From Granulicatella balaenopterae (GTDB lineage: Bacteria; Bacillota; Bacilli; Lactobacillales; Aerococcaceae): a stretch of DNA of 43,945 nt. Both the position numbers and the translations under genes were made by a program. Location of the stretch: the NCBI RefSeq assembly GCF_900111135.1, contig NZ_FOGF01000016.1, positions 1 through 43,945 on the forward strand, given 5' to 3'. The notes under the pieces are model-generated. The model was not told the DNA's origin, did no database searches, and was given only the letters and a program-made list of their open reading frames with translations. Positions 1-8,166 of this stretch are shown piece by piece (the first letter of the stretch is position 1; each line of letters begins with the position of its first letter).

Positions 1-42
1 CGATTTTATTATAGGGCATCAGATGCTTTTTGTGTATAAAAA

Positions 43-87
43 AATAAATGATGCCATTGAAGAATTTCTTCAACAACATCATTTATT
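43..87 (-). terminator. Nested inverted repeat, terminator-like on the minus strand
   Basis: An 11-bp outer stem (43-53 with 77-87) encloses a second palindrome at 59-71. Read on the minus strand the outer stem runs into a T-rich tract (the A-run at about 37-44 of the plus strand), so it looks like a rho-independent terminator for leftward transcription. No leftward gene lies to its right for more than 13 kb, so it may instead belong to a gene left of the window or shield it from antisense transcription. Confidence 0.45.
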
Positions 88-110
88 GTAGAACCAAAAT
101 TATTTATCCC

Positions 111-139
111 TTTACAATGCGAATGTATGTTCGTATAAT
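111..139 (+). promoter_or_regulatory. SOS promoter with LexA box
   Basis: A near-consensus promoter, TTTACA (111-116), 17-bp spacer, TATAAT (134-139), has CGAATGTATGTTCG (120-133) lying inside the spacer. The Gram-positive LexA/DinR consensus is CGAACNNNNGTTCG, so only one constrained base differs. LexA bound here would block RNA polymerase directly. The position, just ahead of an error-prone polymerase operon, agrees with damage-inducible control. Confidence 0.85.
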
Positions 140-175
140 AGAGATGTAAACAAACAAGTATTGGAGGAATTATAG

Positions 176-520
176 ATGAATAACTATCAAGATCGTGGGA
201 TGAAGAAGTGGCAAGGATTCTTTTTATCTGAGCATAGTGAACAATTAGCTGAAAAAGAAGAGCCATTAGTAGTCCTAGAAGAGCAAAGTGATGATGAGAA
301 GAGTCGCTATATATATGATGCTTGGCGTAAGAATTTACCGATTTTGGTGCAATTGCGGATGCGTTCGGTGGGTGGTGATGTCTATCAATTTCATGGGAAG
401 GTAGAAGGCTTATTGGATGATCGGATTGTCTTTCAAAAGGATGGGCGTTGGAAGTCTTATCAATTAGCAAGTATTGAGGCCGTTCGTGTCCAAGCTAGTC
501 AGCCGTGGTTTGTCGATTAA
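176..520 (+). CDS. YolD-like family protein
   Basis: A 114-aa protein. The N-terminal stretch D-R-G-M-K-K-W-Q-G-F-F-L-S-E-H is the usual start of the YolD-like family, which is commonly encoded directly upstream of UvrX/ImuB-type Y-family polymerases in Firmicutes. The C-terminal half looks beta-rich (I-V-F-Q-K-D-G-R-W and following), as in that family. A ribosome binding site GGAGGA lies 8 bases before the ATG. The stop codon overlaps the polymerase start (TAATG), so the two are probably translationally coupled. Both should be under the LexA-boxed promoter just upstream. The molecular role of YolD-like proteins is not well defined; an accessory role in translesion synthesis is inferred from the pairing. 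Confidence 0.85.
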   Translation: MNNYQDRGMKKWQGFFLSEHSEQLAEKEEPLVVLEEQSDDEKSRYIYDAWRKNLPILVQLRMRSVGGDVYQFHGKVEGLLDDRIVFQKDGRWKSYQLASIEAVRVQASQPWFVD

Positions 521-1788
521 TGGATTATAAAGAGTATCCCAAGCGTGATATTATGTGTATTGATTGTAAGTCGTTTTTTGCATCTGTCGAGTCGGTGAAG
601 CTGGGGCTGAATCCTTTGACGTCTTATCTTTGTGTGGTGAGTCATGCGGATAGAAAGGGTGGTTTGGTGTTGGCGTCAACTCCTAAGATGAAGAGTGAGT
701 ATGGCATTAAGACGGGGAGCCGTATGTTTCAAGTTCCAAAGTATGATAAGAGGATTAAGATTGTGCCACCTCGTATGGGGTTGTATCTGAAGGTGAATGG
801 CTTGATTAATGAGGTGTTCAAAAAGTATACGAGTGATGAGTATTGGTATCCGTATTCGATTGATGAGAGCTTTATTGATGTGAGTGGTAGTCATAAATTG
901 TTTGGTAGTAATGAAGAGATTGCCAAAAAGATTCAACAAGAAGTCTGGCAGAAGTATAAAATTCCTTTATGTATCGGGATTGGGGATAATCCTTTGTTGG
1001 CGAAGTTATGTCTTGATAATGAAGCTAAGAATTATCCGCCCTATATTGCGACTTGGCATTATCAAGATGTGCCAGAAAAGTTATGGCAGATTAGACCGAT
1101 TACTAATATGTGGGGCATTGGTAAGAAGACGGCTCAACGTTTGGAACGCCTAGGAATCACTAGTGTTAAGCAATTAGCTAATGCCAATCCAGAAGTTTTA
1201 AAGCGTCAATTTGGCGTGATGGGTCTGGAATTGTATCATCATGCGAATGGCATTGATCAGTCGATTTTATCGAAGCGTGAGGCGCCTAAAGAGAAGAGTT
1301 ATGGTTTGAGTCAGGTGTTGCCCCATGATTATCTGGAAGCCTCTCAAGTTAAGGTGATTATTCACGAGATGGCTGGGCAGTTAGCTAAAAGGTTAAGGAA
1401 GCATCAGGTAGAGACGCGGTGTATTCATTTAATGATTGGCTATAGTCGTGATATTGTCGAAAAGGGATTTTCCCATCAGATGACGATTTATAAGACCAAT
1501 CAATCGAGTGTTTTAGAGGCGTATTTCACAGAATTATTCGAGAAGTACTACCAAGGCCAGCCTGTGCGAACCGTTGCTTTAACAGCAGGTAAGTTAGTCC
1601 CTAAAGAGAGTCTGCAGTTGAATCTCTTTGAAGCACCCCAAAAGCAAATCCAGCAAGATGACCTCGATAAGATTGTCGACAAAATTCAAGCACGTTACGG
1701 TATTACTAGTCTCATTCACGCCAGTAGTCTAACAAAGGGTGCGACGGCTATTGAGCGGGCTAATTTACTAGGTGGACATAGACGATAA
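520..1788 (+). CDS. Y-family DNA polymerase, UvrX / UmuC type
   Basis: A 422-aa error-prone translesion polymerase. The N-terminal D-C-K-S-F-F-A-S-V-E carries the first catalytic aspartate of Y-family enzymes. Y-S-I-D-E-S-F-I-D-V-S-G holds the D-E pair of the palm, and M-W-G-I-G-K-K-T-A-Q-R-L is the helix-hairpin-helix segment that follows. The C-terminal third is the little-finger region and ends without a zinc finger. The reading frame also opens at a GTG at 505, but the ATG at 520 overlaps the YolD stop and gives the normal family N-terminus, so it is preferred. The gene is probably SOS-induced. Its last codons are repeated just downstream (see the repeat at 1770-1858). Confidence 0.93.
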   Translation: MDYKEYPKRDIMCIDCKSFFASVESVKLGLNPLTSYLCVVSHADRKGGLVLASTPKMKSEYGIKTGSRMFQVPKYDKRIKIVPPRMGLYLKVNGLINEVFKKYTSDEYWYPYSIDESFIDVSGSHKLFGSNEEIAKKIQQEVWQKYKIPLCIGIGDNPLLAKLCLDNEAKNYPPYIATWHYQDVPEKLWQIRPITNMWGIGKKTAQRLERLGITSVKQLANANPEVLKRQFGVMGLELYHHANGIDQSILSKREAPKEKSYGLSQVLPHDYLEASQVKVIIHEMAGQLAKRLRKHQVETRCIHLMIGYSRDIVEKGFSHQMTIYKTNQSSVLEAYFTELFEKYYQGQPVRTVALTAGKLVPKESLQLNLFEAPQKQIQQDDLDKIVDKIQARYGITSLIHASSLTKGATAIERANLLGGHRR

Positions 1789-1858
1789 TGCTAGTTCAAT
1801 AAGTACTTACAAATTAGGTGGCCATAAACGTTAATGCTAGTTCAATAAGAGCTTACAA
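1770..1858 (+). repeat. Imperfect 46-bp-period tandem duplication over the polymerase stop codon
   Basis: Bases 1770-1812 and 1816-1858 match closely (a handful of differences in 43 positions). The first copy contains the final residues of the polymerase (G-G-H-R-R) and its stop. The second lies entirely downstream and could still encode nearly the same peptide. It looks like an old tandem duplication of the gene end. Confidence 0.75.
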
Positions 1859-1986
1859 GCAGTGACACAATAGTTTTTCGAGACAAGATACTTGCAAATA
1901 CTATAGAAGATGGCATAATCAAACTAAGTAAAAGGACTGATGGAAGAGAATAGTGAGAAGTTAGTGATAATATTGGAGGAAAAAAA

Positions 1987-2511
1987 GTGCAAAGAATATT
2001 AGTCGTCATTGATATGCAAGTGGATTTTGTTAGTGGATCATTAGGCTCAAAAGAAGCTTTAGGAATTATTGAGCAGGTTACAGAAAAGATTCAATCATAT
2101 CCTAAAGAACAAGTCTATGCGACACGTGATACGCATGGACCAGACTATCTTTCAACGATGGAAGGGCAAAAGCTCCCCATTATTCATTGTCAAAAAGATA
2201 CGAAGGGCTGGGAGATTTATCAGTCATTAGCAGATTTAGTATTACAGCAGCATATTTTTGATAAGCAGACATTTGGATCCGTTCGTTTGGCACAATATAT
2301 GCAAGAATTAGCTGGTAAAGAGCCAATTGAACTAGAATTAGTTGGTTTGTGTACTGATATTTGTGTAGTGTCTAATGCTTTACTATTAAAAGCGTATTTA
2401 CCCAATACTAAGATAATCGTCGATGCTAGTTGTTGTGCCGGATCAACGCCCGAAAAGCATCAAGCAGCCTTAGATACGATGCGCTCTTGCCAGATTGATA
2501 TTATTGGATAG
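1987..2511 (+). CDS. Isochorismatase-family cysteine hydrolase, nicotinamidase-like
   Basis: A 174-aa single-domain hydrolase of the isochorismatase fold. The expected triad is visible: D9 (V-V-I-D-M-Q-V-D-F), K93 (D-K-Q-T-F-G-S) and C126 (G-L-C-T-D-I-C-V). D48 and H50 (R-D-T-H) and H67 (I-I-H-C) sit where nicotinamidases bind their metal, so hydrolysis of nicotinamide to nicotinate is the best guess. Related cysteine hydrolases act on other amides, so substrate identity is inference. The gene starts with GTG behind a clear GGAGGA (1976-1981). It seems monocistronic: about 200 bp separate it from the polymerase and 170 bp from the next gene. Confidence 0.82.
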   Translation: MQRILVVIDMQVDFVSGSLGSKEALGIIEQVTEKIQSYPKEQVYATRDTHGPDYLSTMEGQKLPIIHCQKDTKGWEIYQSLADLVLQQHIFDKQTFGSVRLAQYMQELAGKEPIELELVGLCTDICVVSNALLLKAYLPNTKIIVDASCCAGSTPEKHQAALDTMRSCQIDIIG

Positions 2512-2681
2512 AGAGTTTTTTAGGTGAGATAAGTTCATTCATGGTGGCTAGGGAATGATTGTTACACGAATTAGAGCTGATTTTTTTGCAAAATATGATA
2601 AAGTGTGGCATGATATGGATAAGTTTTTTATAAGGATTGTAAAAGCTAATAAATAGATAGAAGAGGTGTATTGTTGATGGG

Positions 2682-3431
2682 GTGTTTATTGGTATAACAG
2701 GCAATAAAAAATTGTCGATAATAGGAGAAGATGAACGGCAGATATCATATACGTCGAATGATATTGTTCACATTATTCAGAATAGAGATGCATCACCGAT
2801 TATTATTCCAATTGGTTCGCCAACGAATGCAAGAGAATATATCAATCGTGTGGATGGACTTTTGGTAACGGGTGGGCAAGATGTTAGTGCACACTTATAT
2901 GGTGAAAAAGAAGTGCAGATGGATTCAGATAGTTGTTATCAGCGTGATTTATTTGAGATTGCTTTGATTCGTGAAGCATATCGTCAAAATAAGCCGATTT
3001 TAGCGATATGTCGGGGGATGCAGATTGTGAATGTTGCTTTTGGAGGGACATTATATCAAGAGCTTGATGCTCCTGATGCGACGGTTATTCATCGTCAGAA
3101 GTTTGATTTGACTCAGGTTAGTCATTCAGTTACTATTAATCCAACTAGTGAATTATTTCAAATTCTGAATCAAACAAGCCAATTACAGGTGAATTCATAT
3201 CATCATCAAGCAGTAAAAGACTTAGCGACACCATTCAAAGCAAGCGCCTGGGCAAGTGATGGGACAATTGAAGCCTTTGAAGCTATCGAAAGTCGTATTA
3301 ATATCATTGGTATTCAATGGCATCCAGAATTCCTGCTACAAACAGAGCCATTAATGAATAATATTTTTACTGATTTTATTGCAAATGTTCAAAAGTATAA
3401 GCTATATTTAGAAGAATCGGAAGTTATTTAG
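2682..3431 (+). CDS. Gamma-glutamyl-gamma-aminobutyrate hydrolase family protein (class I GATase-like, peptidase C26)
   Basis: A 249-aa protein with the class I glutamine amidotransferase-like fold. V-D-G-L-L-V-T-G-G-Q-D and the nucleophile elbow A-I-C-R-G-M-Q put the catalytic cysteine at residue 110; H214 and E216 (I-Q-W-H-P-E) complete the triad. PuuD-type hydrolases of this family cleave gamma-glutamyl amides. The GTG at 2682 is the first usable start in frame and gives the normal N-terminus (F-I-G-I-T-G), but the only good ribosome binding site (AGAGG, 2662-2666) lies unusually far, about 15 bases, upstream. An ATG at 2677 is out of frame. A terminator follows, and no substrate-specific neighbours are visible. 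Confidence 0.85.
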   Translation: MFIGITGNKKLSIIGEDERQISYTSNDIVHIIQNRDASPIIIPIGSPTNAREYINRVDGLLVTGGQDVSAHLYGEKEVQMDSDSCYQRDLFEIALIREAYRQNKPILAICRGMQIVNVAFGGTLYQELDAPDATVIHRQKFDLTQVSHSVTINPTSELFQILNQTSQLQVNSYHHQAVKDLATPFKASAWASDGTIEAFEAIESRINIIGIQWHPEFLLQTEPLMNNIFTDFIANVQKYKLYLEESEVI

Positions 3432-3487
3432 GATGGATAGCAGGAATCCTCGGTAATGTATTAATAGATAGTTTAGTAAGAAGAAAG

Positions 3488-3527
3488 CTAATTTAGTTCT
3501 AATGGAGGGCTAGATTAGTTTTTTTTT
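3488..3527 (+). terminator. Rho-independent terminator
   Basis: CTAATTTAG (3488-3496) pairs with CTAGATTAG (3510-3518), with one G-U pair, and is followed by nine T. It ends the transcript of the C26-family hydrolase. Confidence 0.85.
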
Positions 3528-3629
3528 GTTTCTTAATACAAAACTTTGCGAGATGATGTATAATAATGAAGTATAGATAAAATTAGTATATAAATAAAAA
3601 ATAAATAGATAAAAGAGGGCTAGATAAAG

Positions 3630-5495
3630 ATGATAATAATGATTATGAGTATAGTACTGCCAACATTAATCGTCATGTTAGCAGACTATTACTTTTTTAA
3701 AGATAATAAAAAAGGGAAATTAGGTTATATCAAAAACTTTTTCTTATATGGAATTGTTAGTAATGTTTATGTATTAGCTTTTTTTAGATATGGTATGAAC
3801 TTTAGGCAAGTGATTTCACCGAGTACGTTTGGCTCAGTGGGCTTTGTGCTTTGTTATATATTATTAACAGTGGCGGTTGGGGCTTTATTAGTCGTGATTG
3901 AATATGGTGTGTTCCAAAAATATTGGCGCGAGAGATTAACTAGTAAAACTCAACATAAGAAGAGTTTGATTTTTTATGTGGTTGCGGTGCTAGTGTATAT
4001 TCTTGGTTTGGTGGGTATCTTTATGACGGATTGGTTCTTGCAAGAAGTTGAAGGTGTCACTTCAGAACAGATTTTGTTTAATTTGATTTCGCCAGTGGAT
4101 GGAGCAAGTGGTACAGATGTCTCCTATAGTATTATGAATGATATTGCTTTGCCTGTCTTAGTATTGACGGTGACGGGTGTATTAATCTTAATGATAGCAA
4201 GATTTATTCCTAGAAAAAATGTAACAGCCAAGTATTCATTACGTCATGCGATTCAACTTGTTGCTAGTATGGTGATGCTTGGAGTGGGTATCTGGGGGAT
4301 GAAGTATTGCTTAGTGACCTTGCAATTGAATGAGATATACTATGCGCAAAATGTAGAGTCAGAATTTATTGAGGAGCATTATGTCTCTCCTAAAGAGCTA
4401 GATTTGCAGTTCCCAACGAAAAAACGTAATTTAATTCATATTTATTTGGAATCGGTGGAGACATCTTACTTATCGAAGGAATTAGGCGGCTATATGGATG
4501 AAAACTTAATGCCAGAATTAACCGAGCTAGCCAAAGAAGGGGTTAACTTTTCTCATAGTGATAAAATGGGTGGCCCACATCAAACATATGGTTCATCATG
4601 GTCAATGGCATCAATGGTGAATATGACATCTGGTTTACCGCTTAAGTTCTCAATGCAATTGAATCAAGCGAATATGGGGAAAGACTTTTATCCTGGGGCG
4701 ATTACTTTGGGAGATATTTTGGCAAAGGAAGGTTATAATCAGACATTAATGATTGGTTCAAGTGCCGTCTTTGCAGCGGTGGATACGTATTATACGAATC
4801 ATGGGCACTATAAGTTATTTGATTATAACTACGCAATTAAACAAGGCTTAATTCCAAAAGATTATTATGTTTGGTGGGGCTTTGAAGATGAAAAGCTATA
4901 TCAATATGCAAAAGAAGAGATTACACGCTTAGCAAGTGAAGGTGAACCATTTAACTTTACGATGGAGAATGGGGATACGCACTTCCCGGATGGCTATTTA
5001 GATCCGAAAGCTGAACAAAAATACGACCAACAATATGCGAATGTGATTGCTTATAGTTCAAAAGAAGTAGCCAAATTAGTACGTTGGATTCAAGAACAAC
5101 CCTTTTACGACGATACAACGATTATCTTAACGGGGGATCATTTAAGTATGGATAAGCATTTCTTTGAGGATTTTGATCCCAATTATGAAAGAACTATCTT
5201 TAATGTTATTTTAAATCCGGCAACAACAACGACTCATAATCATCATCGTGACTATGCGCCATTTGATTTCTATCCAACGATTTTAGCGGCAATGGGGGTT
5301 ACTATTCCAGGAAATCACTTAGGCTTAGGAACGAATTTATTTTCAAATGAGCCAACTTTAATTGAACAATTTGGTGAAAAAAGATTAAATAATGAATTAA
5401 GTGCCAGAAGTGATTATTTTAATAAAGAGATTATCGATGATGGCAAAGAAAAAATCCATCTCTTTGAAGATATGAAAGCAAAGGTTAAAGAATAA
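3630..5495 (+). CDS. LtaS/OpgB-like membrane sulfatase-fold phosphoglycerol transferase
   Basis: A 621-aa membrane protein. The first ~230 residues carry about five hydrophobic segments (near 3-20, 35-52, 68-92, 113-133, 172-191 and 208-228), followed by an extracellular sulfatase-fold domain. Metal-site elements are visible: E274 (H-I-Y-L-E-S), H451 (G-D-T-H-F) and D503-H504 (L-T-G-D-H). The nucleophile should lie in the Q-T-Y-G-S-S-W-S segment (residues 318-324). This segment looks more like OpgB/MdoB than the G-K-T-S of lipoteichoic acid synthase, so the acceptor may not be classical LTA. Likely role: transfer of glycerol-phosphate from phosphatidylglycerol to a cell-surface glycan. GAGGG lies 10 bases before the ATG. 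It is monocistronic, with a terminator downstream. Confidence 0.82.
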   Translation: MIIMIMSIVLPTLIVMLADYYFFKDNKKGKLGYIKNFFLYGIVSNVYVLAFFRYGMNFRQVISPSTFGSVGFVLCYILLTVAVGALLVVIEYGVFQKYWRERLTSKTQHKKSLIFYVVAVLVYILGLVGIFMTDWFLQEVEGVTSEQILFNLISPVDGASGTDVSYSIMNDIALPVLVLTVTGVLILMIARFIPRKNVTAKYSLRHAIQLVASMVMLGVGIWGMKYCLVTLQLNEIYYAQNVESEFIEEHYVSPKELDLQFPTKKRNLIHIYLESVETSYLSKELGGYMDENLMPELTELAKEGVNFSHSDKMGGPHQTYGSSWSMASMVNMTSGLPLKFSMQLNQANMGKDFYPGAITLGDILAKEGYNQTLMIGSSAVFAAVDTYYTNHGHYKLFDYNYAIKQGLIPKDYYVWWGFEDEKLYQYAKEEITRLASEGEPFNFTMENGDTHFPDGYLDPKAEQKYDQQYANVIAYSSKEVAKLVRWIQEQPFYDDTTIILTGDHLSMDKHFFEDFDPNYERTIFNVILNPATTTTHNHHRDYAPFDFYPTILAAMGVTIPGNHLGLGTNLFSNEPTLIEQFGEKRLNNELSARSDYFNKEIIDDGKEKIHLFEDMKAKVKE

Positions 5496-5502
5496 AATTT
5501 TG

Positions 5503-5532
5503 CGAGGGGGCTGCGGTCTCTTCGTTTTTTTT
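5503..5532 (+). terminator. Rho-independent terminator
   Basis: CGAGGGG (5503-5509) pairs with CTCTTCG (5518-5524) with two G-U pairs, followed by eight T. It ends the sulfatase-fold gene. Confidence 0.8.
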
Positions 5533-5625
5533 AGTATATATAGAAAAAATATATTTATCATATTAAGAGAACCTTTATGCTACACTAAAAGTAGAAAAAA
5601 GTAGAATATTTTTTTATATAAATAA

Positions 5626-5655
5626 TTGACAACGTTTTCATGAATCTGTTAGAAT
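5626..5655 (+). promoter_or_regulatory. Promoter with overlapping cre-like box
   Basis: TTGACA (5626-5631) and TAGAAT (5650-5655) are separated by 18 bp. The 15-mer TTGACAACGTTTTCA (5626-5640) fits the catabolite-responsive element consensus WTGNAANCGNWNNCA with one mismatch, and it covers the -35 box. CcpA bound here would repress the alcohol dehydrogenase gene in the presence of preferred sugars. Confidence 0.7.
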
Positions 5656-5695
5656 ACCTCTATATAAAGAATTCATAAACAAGGGAGATGTTAGA

Positions 5696-6757
5696 ATGAA
5701 AGCAAACACATACTTAGGACCAGGGGAATTTGGATTAACTGAAAAGCCAAAACCAACTATTGAAAAGCCAACTGATGCAGTCGTACGTTTGGTAAAAACA
5801 ACTATATGTGGAACAGATTTACATATTTTGGGTGGTCATGTTCCAGCTTGTCAACCAGGAACAACATTAGGACATGAAGGTATTGGGATTGTCGAAGAAG
5901 TTGGTTCAGCAGTTAATAACTTTAAGGTGGGAGATAAAGTTATTATTTCTTGTGTGACAGCATGCAATACTTGCTATCATTGTAAGCGTCAATTACCAAG
6001 TCACTGTGATGATGGTGGTTGGATTTTGGGACATTTAATTGATGGTACTCAAGCAGAATATGTTCATATTCCAAGAGCTGATGGGAGTTTATATCATGCG
6101 CCATCAACAGTCTCAGATGATGCTTTAGTAATGTTATCAGATATTTTACCGACATCATATGAAATCGGTGTGCAACCTTCACACGTTAAGCCTGGTGATA
6201 CAGTATGTATTGTAGGTGCTGGCCCAATTGGCTTATCAGCATTATTAACTGTTCAATTCTACTCCCCAGCTAAGATTATTATGATTGATTTATCAGAATC
6301 ACGCTTAGAAGCCGCTAAAAAATTCGGCGCAACGCATACAATCGTGTCAACAGATCTTGAATCAGTAAAAGCACAAATTGATGACATTACTGACGGACAC
6401 GGCGTTGATATCTCAATGGAATGTGTTGGCTATCCGCAAACATTTGATATCTGCCAAAAAATCATTTCAATTGGTGGTCACATCTCAAACTTAGGTGTTC
6501 ACGGCAAACCAGTTCAATTTGATTTACAAGATTTATGGATCAAAAATATTACCTTATCAACCGGCTTAGTAAATGCTAATACAACGGAATTATTATTGGA
6601 TGTATTAGAAAGCGGTAAGATCGATGCAACACAATTAGTAACGCATCATTTCAAATTATCTGAAATTGATAAAGCTTATGAAGTCTTCCAAAATGCCGGC
6701 GAAAACAATGCTCTAAAAGTCATTATTGAAAATGATATTACCCAAGTTCACAAATAG
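5696..6757 (+). CDS. Zinc-dependent alcohol dehydrogenase (MDR superfamily)
   Basis: A 353-aa medium-chain dehydrogenase. Catalytic zinc ligands are C38 (T-I-C-G-T-D), H60 and E61 (G-H-E-G). Structural zinc cysteines are C90, C93, C96 and C104. The coenzyme fold carries V-G-A-G-P-I-G near residue 173, and the following M-I-D-L-S-E has an acidic residue consistent with NAD(H) preference. It resembles the group that oxidises or reduces short alcohols and aldehydes; the substrate cannot be fixed from sequence. GGGAGATG precedes the ATG. The gene is alone between a cre-boxed promoter and a terminator, which suggests a catabolite-controlled fermentation enzyme. Confidence 0.9.
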   Translation: MKANTYLGPGEFGLTEKPKPTIEKPTDAVVRLVKTTICGTDLHILGGHVPACQPGTTLGHEGIGIVEEVGSAVNNFKVGDKVIISCVTACNTCYHCKRQLPSHCDDGGWILGHLIDGTQAEYVHIPRADGSLYHAPSTVSDDALVMLSDILPTSYEIGVQPSHVKPGDTVCIVGAGPIGLSALLTVQFYSPAKIIMIDLSESRLEAAKKFGATHTIVSTDLESVKAQIDDITDGHGVDISMECVGYPQTFDICQKIISIGGHISNLGVHGKPVQFDLQDLWIKNITLSTGLVNANTTELLLDVLESGKIDATQLVTHHFKLSEIDKAYEVFQNAGENNALKVIIENDITQVHK

Positions 6758-6790
6758 ACAGTACTAACCAAAAAATAGAATAAAATATCA

Positions 6791-6845
6791 AAAAGCATTA
6801 GGAATGTCACAAAATGGCGTTTCTAATGCTTTTTTAACTTAGTTT
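6791..6845 (+). terminator. Rho-independent terminator
   Basis: AAAAGCATTAG (6791-6801) pairs with CTAATGCTTTT (6833-6843) around a loop of about 30 bases. A T-run follows. It ends the dehydrogenase gene. Confidence 0.85.
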
Positions 6846-6876
6846 TCAGAAACACGATAGGAATAAATCACAAAAT

Positions 6877-7031
6877 TTGATGAAAAATAAAGAACATATT
6901 ATAATGAGAGTAGAATAAAGGACTGAAACCATAAAATAAGGTGTTGAGTGTCCAAAATATGTCTTTCAACTAAAGATATAGTGACAACAAGAGTGGTATT
7001 TATTGCTAAAAATTTAATAAAAATATATAAT
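6877..7031 (+). promoter_or_regulatory. Two candidate promoters of the exopolysaccharide operon
   Basis: P1: TTGATG (6877-6882), 17 bp, TATAAT (6900-6905), giving a leader of about 155 bases. P2: TTGCTA (7003-7008), 17 bp, TATAAT (7026-7031), giving a leader of about 30 bases. The longer leader shows no recognisable GEMM c-di-GMP riboswitch. No repressor site is obvious. Confidence 0.6.
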
Positions 7032-7068
7032 AGTAAGATGAGTCACTTGTAGTTAGGGAGGAATATAT

Positions 7069-8166
7069 ATGAAAAAGGTACTTTTAATTTTCGGAACACG
7101 ACCAGAAGCAATCAAAATGTGTCCGTTAGTTAACGAATTAAAAGGGAGAAAAGGGTTTGAAACAACAGTCTGTGTGACTGGTCAACATAAGGAGATGTTG
7201 GAACAAGTTTTGACAGTTTTTGATGTAAAACCAGATTACAACTTAGCTATTATGACTAAAAATCAAACATTAGAAGGAGTTACTGCTAAAATATTGAACC
7301 TCTTAGGTGAAGTTTTGGATGAAGTTAAGCCAGATGTTATTTTAGTGCATGGTGATACGACAACATCATTTGTAGCAGCCTTGGCAGGATTTTATCGTCA
7401 AATTCCAATCGGTCATGTAGAGGCAGGGTTGCGTACGCATGATATTTATTCACCGTTTCCGGAAGAGTTTAATCGTCAGGCAGTCGGCTTAGTGGCGAAG
7501 TATCATTTTGCGCCTACAGAAGAGTCAGCAGAGAATTTAATAGCAGAAGGAAAGAATAAGGATAATATTTATGTGACGGGGAATACGGTGGTTGATGCGA
7601 TTAAGATAACGATTTCTAAAGAGCATTCACATGAGGCAATTGAGTGGGCGAAGGATTCAAGATTAATCTTATTGACAGCTCATCGTCGTGAAAGTATTGG
7701 AGAGCCGATGCGTCATATGTTTAGAGCGATTAAGCGAGTGATTGAAGAGCATCCAGATTGTAAGGTCGTCTATCCTATTCATATGAATCCAGTTGTTAGA
7801 CAGATTGCTGCAGAAGAATTCGCTGGGGTGGATCGTATTCGTTTGATTGAGCCATTAGATGTAGTAGATTTCCATCATTTTATGGATCAGAGTTATCTAA
7901 TTTTAACGGATAGCGGTGGTATTCAAGAAGAAGCATGTTCTATTGGGAAGCCGGTTCTTGTGATGCGTGATAAGACAGAGCGCAGTGAAGGCGTTAAATC
8001 AGGCAGTCTGAAGTTAGTTGGTACTGATGAAGAGCGTATCTACCATGAGATGAAGGAATTACTAGAAAATCCAGAAGAATATCAGAGAATGCATCATGCT
8101 AAGAATCCATATGGGGATGGCTTTGCGTCGAAGTATATTGCGGATATTTTGGAGGCTAACCTATAA
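7069..8166 (+). CDS. mnaA: UDP-N-acetylglucosamine 2-epimerase (non-hydrolysing)
   Basis: A 365-aa enzyme that interconverts UDP-GlcNAc and UDP-ManNAc in the cytoplasm. The N-terminal F-G-T-R-P-E-A-I-K-M is the family signature. Likely catalytic residues are D96 (H-G-D-T-T-T), E118 (H-V-E-A-G-L), E132 (F-P-E-E-F-N-R) and H205 (T-A-H-R-R-E). S-G-G-I-Q-E-E-A near residue 285 binds the UDP moiety. GGGAGG precedes the ATG. The stop overlaps the next start (TAATG). As first gene of the operon it may supply UDP-ManNAc to the synthase encoded downstream. A second, wall-teichoic-acid-dedicated copy may exist elsewhere in the genome. Confidence 0.93.
   Translation: MKKVLLIFGTRPEAIKMCPLVNELKGRKGFETTVCVTGQHKEMLEQVLTVFDVKPDYNLAIMTKNQTLEGVTAKILNLLGEVLDEVKPDVILVHGDTTTSFVAALAGFYRQIPIGHVEAGLRTHDIYSPFPEEFNRQAVGLVAKYHFAPTEESAENLIAEGKNKDNIYVTGNTVVDAIKITISKEHSHEAIEWAKDSRLILLTAHRRESIGEPMRHMFRAIKRVIEEHPDCKVVYPIHMNPVVRQIAAEEFAGVDRIRLIEPLDVVDFHHFMDQSYLILTDSGGIQEEACSIGKPVLVMRDKTERSEGVKSGSLKLVGTDEERIYHEMKELLENPEEYQRMHHAKNPYGDGFASKYIADILEANL

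Noticed and set aside
9-470. Leftward 153-aa open frame over the yolD region
   Set aside because: It is antisense to yolD and to the promoter with its LexA box, has no family resemblance, and the plus-strand gene is well supported.
6906-7068. c-di-GMP (GEMM) riboswitch in the leader of the exopolysaccharide operon
   Set aside because: A natural place to look, but none of the conserved GEMM core sequences are present.
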